A DNA stretch of 64,000 nt from NCBI GenBank assembly GCA_937894795.1, contig CALCQV010000128.1:18655-82654 (forward strand), in the 5' to 3' direction. Position 1 is the first letter of the stretch; each line of letters begins with the position of its first letter. A program made the position numbers and the translations under genes. The notes beneath the pieces are model-generated. The model was given only the letters and a program-made list of their open reading frames with translations. It made no database searches and had not been told where the DNA came from. Positions 52,096 through 60,810 of the stretch are shown here, in pieces. The stretch is from an uncultured Bacteroidales bacterium (lineage in GTDB: Bacteria; Bacteroidota; Bacteroidia; Bacteroidales; Lentimicrobiaceae).

Positions 52096-54552
52096 ATGAA
52101 AATATCATATAACTGGTTGAAAGAGTACCTTAAGTGCTCACTCGATATTAATGAAATCTCACTTCTGCTTACAGATATTGGTTTGGAAGTTGAAGCTGTT
52201 GAAACCTATGAATCGATAAAGGGCGGCCTTGAAGGATTTGTTACCGGGAAGGTGATAACCTGTGAGCAACACCCCAATGCTGATAAGCTTCACAAAACAA
52301 CAGTAGATGTTGGAAAAGAGACATTATTGAACATTGTATGTGGTGCACCCAATGTTGCTGCCGGACAGAAAGTGATAGTAGCACTTGAGGGTGCTGAAAT
52401 ATATAAGGGTGAGGAGAGTTTTAAAATTAACAGGTCAAAGATCAGAGGTGAAGTATCAGAGGGAATGATATGTGCTGAGGATGAACTGGGTGTTGGTGAA
52501 TCGCATGACGGAATATTGGTTTTACCGGAAGATACTGCAATTGGTATGCCGGCAGCCGGCTTTTTTAATATAGTTACTGATACATTGTTTGAAATTGGCA
52601 TTACCCCTAATCATGCTGATGCTCTCTCACATCTTGGAGTGGCAAGAGATTTGGCTGCCGCCATTAATGTTCGTGATATGGGTAAGGCAACCGTTGAATG
52701 GCCGCAAATTTCCGGATTCTCGATCGACAATAGGTCACTCCCTGTGCAGATAACAGTGGAAGATGCCAAAGAATGTATACGATATTCCGGTTTGACAGTA
52801 CAGAATGTTAAGGTTGAACAATCCCCGGCATGGCTGCTGAACAGGCTTAAATCAATAGGAGTCAGGCCAATAAATAATATAGTCGATATTTCAAATTTCA
52901 TACTTTTTGAATACGGTCAGCCATTGCATATTTTTGATACAAGTGCAATAACTGATCATAAAGTGATTGTCAGAAAAGGAAAGCATGGAAGCAAGTTTAC
53001 TACCCTTGATCATGTGGAAAGAACACTGTCGGCTGACGATTTGCTAATCTGCAACTCCATAGAACCAATGTGCCTGGCAGGTGTATTTGGAGGAGAAAAA
53101 TCAGGCGTTACCAATCAGACTACATCGGTGTTTATTGAGAGCGCTTGTTTCAATCCGGTTACTATCAGGAAAACCTCAAAGTTGCACAGTCTGAAAACAG
53201 ATGCCTCCTTTAGGTTTGAGAGGGGAACGGACCCCGAAATTACTGTTGATGCCCTGAAAAGAGCTGCATTGCTGATTAAAGAAATAGCCGGTGGTGAGAT
53301 TTCATCTGACATTGTGGATATATATCCCAATCCTGTAAAACATGCGGGGCTGGAATTAAAATATGCCGATGTTGATAAGTTGATAGGTGAGCATATACCG
53401 GCCGGCATAGTCAGGAATATACTTGAATTGTTGCAGATTACCATAGTGAAATCTGATGACGAAGGACTACTCATTGCCATACCGCCATTTAAGGTGGATG
53501 TTGCAACAACCTCTGATATTGTTGAAGAAATTCTCAGGATTTATGGATACAATAAGATTGAAAGTGGTCTCCAAATGCGGTCAAGCATCTCCTATACCCA
53601 AAAGCCGGATCAGGAAAGCCTGTATAATAGAGTGGCAGATTATCTGGTCAGCAATACATTCAATGAAATAATGACAAATTCACTGAGTAGTTCCGACTAT
53701 TACGCTGATGATCTTTATTTCAAATCGTCTGAATCTGTTGCAATTCTGAATCCGTTGAGCAAGGAACTTGATATTATGCGACAGACCCTGCTCTTTGGAG
53801 GATTAGAGTCAATAAACTATAATATAAACCGTAAGCAGGGTAATTTAAAGTTCTTCGAATTCGGAAATGTTTATAAGCTGAATGCTGAACCCAAAGGGGA
53901 TAAGGTTACTGATAAGTACAATGAGAAAAAATTGCTGAATATTTACTCAACAGGGTTACAGCATTCTGAACATTGGAACCATGCAAAAAAGGAAGTTGAC
54001 TTCTATTATATGAATGGTTTTGTACTCAACATTCTTAAAATGATGGGTGTGAATAGTTCAGATTTAGTGTTGGATGAAGTACCGGCCCTATATTCTGTTG
54101 GCCAGGCATTCAAATATAACAACAAGCCAATTTACAGCATAGGCGTAATTGACCAGAAGCTTGCATCAAAGGTCTCAATTAACCAACCGGTAATAGTGGC
54201 AATAATTGAATGGGATTACCTGGTGTCGATAGCACAACATCATAAAGTTGTATATAAGGAAGTTTCACGTTTCCCTGAAGTAAGGAGGGATTTGGCACTA
54301 CTGCTGGACCAGGGGACCAATTATAGTGATATAGAAAAAGTTGCCTACCGCGTTAACAAACACTTATTGAAAAGAGTAAACCTGTTTGATGTTTATGAAG
54401 GTGATAAGATAGAAGCAGGTAAGAAATCGTATGCCGTTAGCTTTACCCTTCAGGATGAAAATAAAACACTTACTGACAAAGAGATTGACAACTTCATGAA
54501 TAAGTTGTCAAAGATGCTTGAGCAGGAGTTGGGTGCAAGGATAAGAAAATAA
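52096..54552 (+). CDS. pheT: Phenylalanine-tRNA ligase beta subunit
   Basis: An 818-residue bacterial PheT, partner of PheS in the (alpha-beta)2 synthetase. Domains in order: the N-terminal MKISYNWLKEYLK block, an EMAP/OB tRNA-binding domain (about 45-155, CEQHPNADKLHKTTVDVG), B3/4 editing domain (about 215-390), B5 (about 405-475), the catalytic-like core (about 490-690) and the C-terminal FDX-ACB anticodon-binding domain (about 725-818; RFPEVRRDLALLLD). pheS is not adjacent, as in most Bacteroidota. Confidence 0.96.
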   Translation: MKISYNWLKEYLKCSLDINEISLLLTDIGLEVEAVETYESIKGGLEGFVTGKVITCEQHPNADKLHKTTVDVGKETLLNIVCGAPNVAAGQKVIVALEGAEIYKGEESFKINRSKIRGEVSEGMICAEDELGVGESHDGILVLPEDTAIGMPAAGFFNIVTDTLFEIGITPNHADALSHLGVARDLAAAINVRDMGKATVEWPQISGFSIDNRSLPVQITVEDAKECIRYSGLTVQNVKVEQSPAWLLNRLKSIGVRPINNIVDISNFILFEYGQPLHIFDTSAITDHKVIVRKGKHGSKFTTLDHVERTLSADDLLICNSIEPMCLAGVFGGEKSGVTNQTTSVFIESACFNPVTIRKTSKLHSLKTDASFRFERGTDPEITVDALKRAALLIKEIAGGEISSDIVDIYPNPVKHAGLELKYADVDKLIGEHIPAGIVRNILELLQITIVKSDDEGLLIAIPPFKVDVATTSDIVEEILRIYGYNKIESGLQMRSSISYTQKPDQESLYNRVADYLVSNTFNEIMTNSLSSSDYYADDLYFKSSESVAILNPLSKELDIMRQTLLFGGLESINYNINRKQGNLKFFEFGNVYKLNAEPKGDKVTDKYNEKKLLNIYSTGLQHSEHWNHAKKEVDFYYMNGFVLNILKMMGVNSSDLVLDEVPALYSVGQAFKYNNKPIYSIGVIDQKLASKVSINQPVIVAIIEWDYLVSIAQHHKVVYKEVSRFPEVRRDLALLLDQGTNYSDIEKVAYRVNKHLLKRVNLFDVYEGDKIEAGKKSYAVSFTLQDENKTLTDKEIDNFMNKLSKMLEQELGARIRK

Positions 54553-54608
54553 TGTGTCATTTTGGCAGTTATTAACGTTTCAATGGCAGTAAACGGTTGT
54601 ATTTTTCG

Positions 54609-54616
54609 TAATTTTG
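54609..54616 (+). promoter_or_regulatory. -7 box for the sigma-54 activator operon
   Basis: TAATTTTG, overlapping the alternative upstream start at 54614 and 24 bp before the preferred ATG 54641. Confidence 0.45.
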
Positions 54617-54640
54617 CATACGGAAGCAAGGAATTTTACT

Positions 54641-55861
54641 ATGGACATTCAAGCCATCAAACAACGATTTGGCATTATTGGTCATTCATTACTGCTTGAA
54701 AGAGCAATTGATATAGCAGGACAGGTTGCAGCTACTGATATTACTGTACTAATTACTGGAGAAAGTGGGGTGGGGAAGGAAGTGTTTCCTCAGATCATCC
54801 ATCAGTTAAGTGCCCGTAAACACGGCCCTTATATAGCTGTTAACTGTGGTGCAATACCTGAAGGTACCATAGATTCAGAGTTGTTTGGCCATGAAAAAGG
54901 TGCATTTACCGGAGCAACAGATGCCCGAAAAGGCTATTTTGAAGTTGTGAATGGTGGTACCATATTTCTGGATGAAGTTGCAGATTTGCCTCTATCTACA
55001 CAAGTGAGACTGCTGAGGGTATTGGAAACCGGTGAATTTATCAAAGTAGGTTCTTCCAAAGTTATTAAAACTGATGTCCGTGTAGTTGCGGCTACCAATG
55101 TTGATATTCCTGATGCTATAAATAAAGGGAAATTCAGGCAGGATTTATTCTATAGATTAAATACCGTACCCATCTTCATACCCCCTCTAAGAGAACGTAA
55201 GGAAGATGTGGTGCTTCTGTTTAAGAAGTTTGCCAATGACTTTGCAGAGAAATATAGAATGCCACCGATTGAACTTGATGAATCAGCAAAACAGATGTTG
55301 ATGAATTACAGGTGGCAGGGCAATATAAGGCAACTGAAGAATATAACCGAACAGATTTCCATTATTGAAAAAGAGCGTTTGTTGACAAGCGCTTTGCTTG
55401 AACACTATCTTCCTGAAGAACATCGTGACCTGCCGATGCTTTTTAAAAAGGAAACCGCTCCAACTGATTTCTCTGAAAGAGAACTCCTCTATAAAGTGCT
55501 GTTTGATATGAAAAGAGATATCAACGACATGAAGAAGCTGGTTCTTGATATCATAAAAACCAGTGAAATCAGCAATGAGGTGCAGCATTATCCAATAATC
55601 CAGCAGTTATACAAGGATGTGGAAAACTCACATCAACCGGCCATGGAATATGATAGTGCCGGTGAAGTGGGATCAATGGATGGTTTCTATACTCCTGAAA
55701 TTATAGATGAGTCACTTTCTATTCAGAAAAAGGAGATTGACCTGATTAAGAAGGCCATTGAAAAACACAAGGGTAAACGGAAAATAGCAGCCAAAGAACT
55801 GGGTATATCTGAAAGAACATTGTACAGAAAAATTAAAGAATATGGCATCTACCCTGACTAA
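54641..55861 (+). CDS. Sigma-54-dependent transcriptional activator, receiver-less
   Basis: A 406-residue bacterial enhancer-binding protein. The AAA+ domain begins almost at once: Walker A GESGVGKE (40-47), the sigma-54 contact loop GAFTGA (87-92), Walker B GTIFLDEVADLP and the arginine-finger region FRQDLFYRLN. A linker of about 100 residues and a Fis-type helix-turn-helix (GKRKIAAKELGISERTLYRK) end it. There is no receiver, GAF or PAS domain, so it is probably controlled by expression level, by the linker, or by a partner. ATG 54641 starts just before the AAA+ domain. It overlaps lptE by 20 bp. Confidence 0.93.
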   Translation: MDIQAIKQRFGIIGHSLLLERAIDIAGQVAATDITVLITGESGVGKEVFPQIIHQLSARKHGPYIAVNCGAIPEGTIDSELFGHEKGAFTGATDARKGYFEVVNGGTIFLDEVADLPLSTQVRLLRVLETGEFIKVGSSKVIKTDVRVVAATNVDIPDAINKGKFRQDLFYRLNTVPIFIPPLRERKEDVVLLFKKFANDFAEKYRMPPIELDESAKQMLMNYRWQGNIRQLKNITEQISIIEKERLLTSALLEHYLPEEHRDLPMLFKKETAPTDFSERELLYKVLFDMKRDINDMKKLVLDIIKTSEISNEVQHYPIIQQLYKDVENSHQPAMEYDSAGEVGSMDGFYTPEIIDESLSIQKKEIDLIKKAIEKHKGKRKIAAKELGISERTLYRKIKEYGIYPD

Positions 55862-56417
55862 GAGAAACCGCTCGTCAAATTACGGAATAATCCTTACAAT
55901 TACGGCATTATCAGGCAGAGCCTATGTTGGATTTTTGATTCTTTTACTGTCTTCAGTACTATCTGGTTGCGGAGTTTATTCATTCACAGGAGCCTCTATA
56001 CCACCTGAAGCCAAGAGTATCTCCATTGCTGCCTTCCCTAATAAGGCTGATCTGGTTCAACCTGCATTAAGCCAGACTTTTGTTGAAAAGCTCAAGGATA
56101 AGTTCACATCACAGACAAGTTTAAACCTTGTACCCAGGAATGGTGATTTACACCTTGAAGGTGAGATTACAGGTTATTCTACTGAGCCCGTGGCTATAAC
56201 CGGTGAGCAGACTGCCGCTCTTATCAGGCTTAAAATAACAGTTAATGTCAGGTTCGTTAATAAGTATAGCCCTAAAGATAATTTTGAGAGCACATTCACA
56301 AGATATGAAGACTACCAGAGTAATCTCGACTTGAATACAGTGGAAGAGGGATTGATTACATTGATCAGCGAAGCCCTGGTGGAAGATATTTTCAATAAGT
56401 CAGTAGTTAATTGGTAA
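55842..56417 (+). CDS. lptE: LptE-family LPS-assembly lipoprotein
   Basis: A 191-residue lipoprotein with lipobox VLSGC (Cys43) after an unusually long N-region. The mature part starts GVYSFTGASIPPEAKSISIA, the LptE (Bacteroidota type) signature, and ends with a helix (EEGLITLISEALVEDIFNKS). LptE plugs LptD in the outer membrane during LPS insertion. Its first 20 bp overlap the sigma-54 activator gene, so the two are translationally coupled. No shorter ATG start is available in frame. Confidence 0.88.
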   Translation: MASTLTKRNRSSNYGIILTITALSGRAYVGFLILLLSSVLSGCGVYSFTGASIPPEAKSISIAAFPNKADLVQPALSQTFVEKLKDKFTSQTSLNLVPRNGDLHLEGEITGYSTEPVAITGEQTAALIRLKITVNVRFVNKYSPKDNFESTFTRYEDYQSNLDLNTVEEGLITLISEALVEDIFNKSVVNW

Positions 56418-56421
56418 TATC

Positions 56422-57531
56422 ATGAACCAATCACGGTTTCTAACGATGATAAGGCAGCCAGAGATTCTTTCAACAGAAACTCTGACTGATCTTAAACAAG
56501 TTACGGAGCTCATGCCTTATTGCCAGATAGCTCAAATACTGCTTTCACTAAACCTGAAAGCGGTTGACAGCATACATTTTAATAATCAACTTAAACTTTC
56601 TGTTGCGTATGCCGGCAGTAGGGCTAAGTTGAAAAAACTGATTGAAGCTGAGGCTGCTAAAGCTGTTTCATCAGTTGGAGTGTCATTAAGTGAAAATATC
56701 ATCGAATCACAGCCTGTTGTTTCAGTTGAAGATCGCTCTGTTGAATCATTATCATCCTTCGACTCATCTCATGAGGATAAGGACAACCTGACTGAGGGGG
56801 CCGGATTGCCTGACGCTGAGGTTGAGATGGTAAACAAGGAAGAATCAGTAGTTGCAACATCCATAGTTTATCCTTCTGGTGAACTGTCAGCAACGGTGTG
56901 CAATGAAAATGCCGCTTCAGAAACTGACAATGCTGCATCAGAAGATGAATATATTAAAGAACTTCAAAGAATTATTGCTAAGCGTTTGGCCGAAATTGCG
57001 GGTGTAGGTTTAGAAGAGGGGGGGACTTCAGCGGTTGTTGATGCAGGTGCCGGCATCATACATGACGCAATGCCGGTTCCGGAAACCGAATTTGTGGGCA
57101 GAAATCTGGATATAGAGGAAAGTGTAAACGATCAGGATGAAGAGAGTGAATTCCAATATGCACCTTCTACATATCAGCTTGAAGAGTTGCCTGCTCAATT
57201 ATCAGATAGCGTAATAGATGCTCCCGATAATAAATCAGATAGTAAGGAAAATGACATAAGCGAATCGCTTAGCACGAAAGAATTGATTGATCGCTTTATC
57301 AGGAATGAGCCTAAGATTACGCCAAAGCGTGAGTTCTTTAATCCTGTAGACAAAGCAAAGAAGAGTAGTCTTGATAACGAAGATATTGTAAGTGAGACGC
57401 TTGCAAGAATTCATTGGCAACAAGGCAATACTGAGAAGGCAATTAAAATTTATGAAAAATTAATCTTGATATATCCGGAAAAAAGCGTTTACTTTGCAGC
57501 CCAAATTGCAAAAGTAAAAGAATCAATTTAA
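56422..57531 (+). CDS. Conserved hypothetical protein with C-terminal TPR
   Basis: A 369-residue cytoplasmic protein of unknown function. The N-terminal about 75 residues (LKQVTELMPYCQIAQILL; HFNNQLKLSVAYAG) look like the helical domain found at the start of related Bacteroidota proteins. The middle 200 residues are Glu/Ser/Asp-rich and probably disordered. The last 45 residues form a TPR-like helical pair (ETLARIHWQQGNTEKAIKIY). It lies 4 bp after lptE and 17 bp before secG, a gene order that I believe is conserved in the phylum. It may be an adaptor in export or envelope assembly, by inference only. Confidence 0.72.
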   Translation: MNQSRFLTMIRQPEILSTETLTDLKQVTELMPYCQIAQILLSLNLKAVDSIHFNNQLKLSVAYAGSRAKLKKLIEAEAAKAVSSVGVSLSENIIESQPVVSVEDRSVESLSSFDSSHEDKDNLTEGAGLPDAEVEMVNKEESVVATSIVYPSGELSATVCNENAASETDNAASEDEYIKELQRIIAKRLAEIAGVGLEEGGTSAVVDAGAGIIHDAMPVPETEFVGRNLDIEESVNDQDEESEFQYAPSTYQLEELPAQLSDSVIDAPDNKSDSKENDISESLSTKELIDRFIRNEPKITPKREFFNPVDKAKKSSLDNEDIVSETLARIHWQQGNTEKAIKIYEKLILIYPEKSVYFAAQIAKVKESI

Positions 57532-57548
57532 CATAAAATATCTGTAAA

Positions 57549-57878
57549 ATGGCAGCATACGTTTTAGTTTCTGTATTAATTCTGATCGCCTGTGTCTTAT
57601 TATCACTTGTAGTGTTAGTTCAAAACTCAAAAGGTGGAGGATTGGCTTCTAATTTTTCTTCATCCAACCAGTTTATGGGCGTAAGAAAAACTGCTGATTT
57701 TCTGGAGAAAACAACCTGGACACTTGCCGTTGTACTTTTAGTGCTAAGTTTGTTTTCCATTTTTGTAATACCGCGCAACCAAAGTGCAAATACAGTTACT
57801 GATACTGAATTACGCCAAATGATTAATGAGCAGGCTCAGCCGGTTCAGGATTTCCAGGAGGCACCTCCACAGGAATAG
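57549..57878 (+). CDS. secG: Preprotein translocase subunit SecG
   Basis: A 109-residue SecG of the SecYEG inner-membrane translocon. Two transmembrane helices (about 3-22 and 56-75) flank the conserved cytoplasmic loop VQNSKGGGLASNF with GVRKTADFLEKTTW. The tail is acidic and Pro/Gln-rich. It closes the sigma-54 activator, lptE, TPR, secG unit and is followed by a terminator. Confidence 0.95.
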   Translation: MAAYVLVSVLILIACVLLSLVVLVQNSKGGGLASNFSSSNQFMGVRKTADFLEKTTWTLAVVLLVLSLFSIFVIPRNQSANTVTDTELRQMINEQAQPVQDFQEAPPQE

Positions 57879-57906
57879 GGTAAAAGCTATTTAAGAGTCA
57901 TATTAT

Positions 57907-57942
57907 AATGTCAGATTGTCACAGAATCTGACATTTTTATTT
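57907..57942 (+). terminator. Rho-independent terminator after secG
   Basis: AATGTCAGATT (57907-57917) pairs with AATCTGACATT (57925-57935), loop GTCACAG, followed by TTTTATTTTA. It separates secG from groS. Confidence 0.88.
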
Positions 57943-58062
57943 TATGCAGGTTTTGCATAAAGAATTTTTACTCAGTGATTATTCTCTGTAACCATTGATA
58001 ATCAACTGATAACGTGTTACGGTAATTATTTTTATGCCGGGAGTGGCAACTTTTGGCACAGA

Positions 58063-58083
58063 TTGTGACAAAAGCTGTTACAA
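58063..58083. promoter_or_regulatory. Inverted repeat upstream of groS, possible operator
   Basis: TTGTGACA (58063-58070), 5-base spacer, TGTTACAA (58076-58083): 8-bp arms with one mismatch, 34 bp before the groS ATG. No CIRCE element (TTAGCACTC-N9-GAGTGCTAA) exists in this 239-bp region, so this is the best candidate regulatory site for the chaperonin operon. Confidence 0.45.
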
Positions 58084-58117
58084 CATAATAATTGTAAAAC
58101 TTTAAAATTATATAGCA

Positions 58118-58396
58118 ATGACAAAAGTGAACGTAAAGCCATTAGCTGATAGGGTATTAATTGAACCGGCAGCTGCAGAGCAGAAAACAGCCGGTGGAAT
58201 CATTATCCCCGATACAGCCAAAGAAAAACCACAAAAGGGAACAGTTGTAGCAATAGGAACCGGCAAAAAAGATGAACCTATGACCGTTAAGGTTGGTGAT
58301 ACTGTTTTGTATGGTAAATATTCAGGAACAGAAATCACCATTGATGGTACTGACTATCTGATCATGAGGGAGTCTGATATTGTTGCTATTATTTAA
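58118..58396 (+). CDS. groS: Co-chaperonin GroES
   Basis: A 92-residue GroES, the heptameric lid of the chaperonin. Family blocks are VKPLADRVLIEPAAAEQKTAGGIIIPDTAKEK (mobile loop around residues 17-32, quoted in part), GTVVAIGTGK and VLYGKYSGTEI. It is complete and lies 26 bp before groL. Confidence 0.97.
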   Translation: MTKVNVKPLADRVLIEPAAAEQKTAGGIIIPDTAKEKPQKGTVVAIGTGKKDEPMTVKVGDTVLYGKYSGTEITIDGTDYLIMRESDIVAII

Positions 58397-58422
58397 TTAT
58401 TAAACTTAAGATACATAGAAAG

Positions 58423-60057
58423 ATGGCAAAGCAAATTATTTACAATACTGAAGCCCGTGAAGAACTGAAAAAGGGTGTGGATGCATTGGCAAATGCAGTG
58501 AAAGTAACTTTAGGCCCCAAAGGCAGAAATGTTATCATTGACAAAGCTTATGGTGCTCCTGTTGTGACCAAGGATGGTGTTACAGTTGCTAAAGAGATTG
58601 AATTAAAAGATGGTGTTCAGAATATGGGTGCACAAATGGTAAAGGAAGTGGCATCAAAAACTGCTGATATTGCTGGTGATGGTACTACCACTGCTACCGT
58701 ACTTGCTCAGGCTATGGTTACTGCCGGTATGAAGAATGTTACCGCCGGAGCCAATCCAATGGATCTGAAACGCGGAATTGAAAAAGCAGTTACTTCTGTT
58801 ATAGGCTCACTTAAAGCTCAATCAATCAGCATAACTGAAGGTAGTGAGAAGATTACCCAGGTGGCTACTATCTCTGCCAATAATGATAGCTTTATTGGTC
58901 AGAAAATTGCTGAAGCAATGAATAAGGTTAAGAAAGAAGGCGTTATCACCATTGAAGAAGCAAAAGGTATCGAAACTACTGTTAAGGTGGTTGAAGGTAT
59001 GCAGTTCGACAGGGGTTATATTTCTCCTTACTTCATTACCGATACTGAAAAGATGGAAGCCGTTTTTGAAAATCCTTTCATCCTGATATACGACAAGAAG
59101 ATCTCTACCATGAAAGACTTCCTGCCAATTCTTGAGAAAACTGTACAAACTGGCAGGCCTCTCATCATCATTGCTGAGGATGTAGATGGTGAAGCTCTTG
59201 CTACATTGGTAGTAAACAAGATCCGTGGTTCCTTGAAAATTGTTGCCGTGAAGGCTCCTGGTTTTGGCGATCGTCGTAAGGAAATGCTTGAGGATATCGC
59301 TATCCTGACTGGTGGAACTGTTATTTCAGAAGAAAAAGGTTACCGTTTGGAAGATGCTGACTTATCATACCTCGGACAGGCTGAAAAGATTACTGTTGAT
59401 AAAGAAAATACTACCATTGTCAGTGGCCGTGGCACCAGTGAAGCTATTGCCGGTCGTGTAAGCATGATTAAATCACAGATTGAATCAACCACCTCTGATT
59501 ATGACCGTGAGAAATTGCAGGAGCGTTTGGCTAAGTTGGCCGGTGGTGTTGCTGTAATTTATGTTGGTGCTGCCAGTGAAGTGGAGATGAAAGAGAAGAA
59601 AGACCGTTTTGACGATGCTCTTCATGCTACCCGCGCTGCTATTGAAGAAGGTATCATTGCCGGTGGTGGTGTTGCTTATATTAGAGCAATATCAACTTTG
59701 GAAGATTTAAAAGGTGAAAATGAGGACGAGGAAACTGGTATAGCCATTGTTAAACGTGCTCTGGAAGAACCACTCCGTCAAATTGTTGAAAATGCCGGAC
59801 TTGAAGGTTCTGTAATTGTACAGAAAGTTAAAGAAGGTAAAGATGACTTTGGCTTTAATGCTCGTACTGAGGTTTATGAGAACCTTATTAAAGCCGGCGT
59901 TATTGATCCAACCAAAGTAGCCAGGGTAGCTCTTGAGAATGCTGCTTCTATTGCAAGCATGCTTCTGACAACTGAGTGTGTTTTGGCTGATATCAAAGAG
60001 GAAAAGGAAACACCAATGCCAAATCCGGGTATGGGTGGAATGGGTGGAATGTACTAA
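58423..60057 (+). CDS. groL: Chaperonin GroEL
   Basis: A 544-residue GroEL, the tetradecameric ATP-driven folding chamber. Motifs are VTLGPKGRNVIIDKAYG, the ATP-site AGDGTTTATVLAQ (catalytic Asp near residue 87), the apical domain with FDRGYISPYF, AGGVAVIYVGAASEVEMKE in the lower part and the C-terminal GGM repeats (GMGGMGGMY). It is co-transcribed with groS and followed by a terminator. Confidence 0.98.
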   Translation: MAKQIIYNTEAREELKKGVDALANAVKVTLGPKGRNVIIDKAYGAPVVTKDGVTVAKEIELKDGVQNMGAQMVKEVASKTADIAGDGTTTATVLAQAMVTAGMKNVTAGANPMDLKRGIEKAVTSVIGSLKAQSISITEGSEKITQVATISANNDSFIGQKIAEAMNKVKKEGVITIEEAKGIETTVKVVEGMQFDRGYISPYFITDTEKMEAVFENPFILIYDKKISTMKDFLPILEKTVQTGRPLIIIAEDVDGEALATLVVNKIRGSLKIVAVKAPGFGDRRKEMLEDIAILTGGTVISEEKGYRLEDADLSYLGQAEKITVDKENTTIVSGRGTSEAIAGRVSMIKSQIESTTSDYDREKLQERLAKLAGGVAVIYVGAASEVEMKEKKDRFDDALHATRAAIEEGIIAGGGVAYIRAISTLEDLKGENEDEETGIAIVKRALEEPLRQIVENAGLEGSVIVQKVKEGKDDFGFNARTEVYENLIKAGVIDPTKVARVALENAASIASMLLTTECVLADIKEEKETPMPNPGMGGMGGMY

Positions 60058-60073
60058 GCACCTGTTTAATTTT

Positions 60074-60111
60074 AAAAAAAGGACTGATCTTTATGGTCAG
60101 TCTTTTTTTTT
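60074..60111 (+). terminator. Rho-independent terminator of groS-groL
   Basis: GACTGA (60082-60087) pairs with TCAGTC (60097-60102), with flanking A-run and T-run pairing and a nine-base T-tract. Confidence 0.88.
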
Positions 60112-60134
60112 AGCATCATTTTTGTATAGTAGTA

Positions 60135-60166
60135 TTTGTAATGAAAGTATGAAGTCGTTATTTTTG
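60135..60166 (+). promoter_or_regulatory. Promoter for the DUF4468 gene
   Basis: TTTG (60135-60138), 20 bases, TATTTTTG (60159-60166): an exact match to the Bacteroidota consensus, 19 bp before the ATG. Confidence 0.7.
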
Positions 60167-60184
60167 TAAAACAAACTTTGTAAC

Positions 60185-60721
60185 ATGATCAAAATCAAAT
60201 TATTTATTCTTGCCATTATTTTGCCCTGCCTGTTATACAGCCAGGAGTCTACAGTTTTTCCAATTGACCCCGATACGAAATTGGTTAGTTATCAAGGCGT
60301 TGTTCAGATGAACGGTACACAGGATGAGCTGTATGTGCGTGGTATTGACTGGTTAAACAAATACTATAAGAATCCATTTGATGTTTCACGTGTTCGTAAT
60401 CGTGAAAGCGGGGTAATTGAAGTGATGCACCGCATTGAGCTGACCAACGATGTTGATGGAGTAAATCTGCAGGCAGGAACGGTGAATTATGAGCTGAGAA
60501 TTGAATTCAAGCCCGGTCGTTACCGCTATACTCTGACAAATCTTACCTGGCGGCAGGCATCACGCTTCCCTATTGAGCGCTGGCTTAATAAGGAGGAACA
60601 GTCGTATTCTCCTTTATGGGAAACATATATTCAACAGGTTGACCTGAAAGCCAAAGAGATCATTGAAAATCTTAAAAACGGTATGCAACCTGTTGAGGTG
60701 AAACCTGAAGAAAAGTGGTAA
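60185..60721 (+). CDS. Exported DUF4468 (TBP-like fold) protein
   Basis: A 178-residue exported protein. The signal peptide (MIKIKLFILAIILPCLLYSQ) is followed by a domain resembling DUF4468, a TBP-like fold domain common in Bacteroidota: GVVQMNGTQDELYVRGIDWLNKYY, then GTVNYELRIEFKPGRYRYTLTNL, and a C-terminal helix (IQQVDLKAKEIIENLKNGM). Its role is unknown. It has its own strong promoter and stands alone between groL and a convergent nucleotidase gene. Confidence 0.82.
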   Translation: MIKIKLFILAIILPCLLYSQESTVFPIDPDTKLVSYQGVVQMNGTQDELYVRGIDWLNKYYKNPFDVSRVRNRESGVIEVMHRIELTNDVDGVNLQAGTVNYELRIEFKPGRYRYTLTNLTWRQASRFPIERWLNKEEQSYSPLWETYIQQVDLKAKEIIENLKNGMQPVEVKPEEKW

Positions 60722-60810
60722 TTCATCAGTATATCGCCGATAGGAAATTGGTGATTGATTAGTTAAAGTGGAATTCTATTTTACTAATCGGTTGATGACC
60801 CATAAGCTGT

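Noticed and set aside
58053..58068. Sigma-54 promoter before groS
   Set aside because: TTGGCAC matches -24, but the -12 part reads GTGA instead of TTGC, so the key GC is missing.
57879..58117. CIRCE heat-shock operator upstream of groS
   Set aside because: Neither TTAGCACTC nor its partner arm is present.
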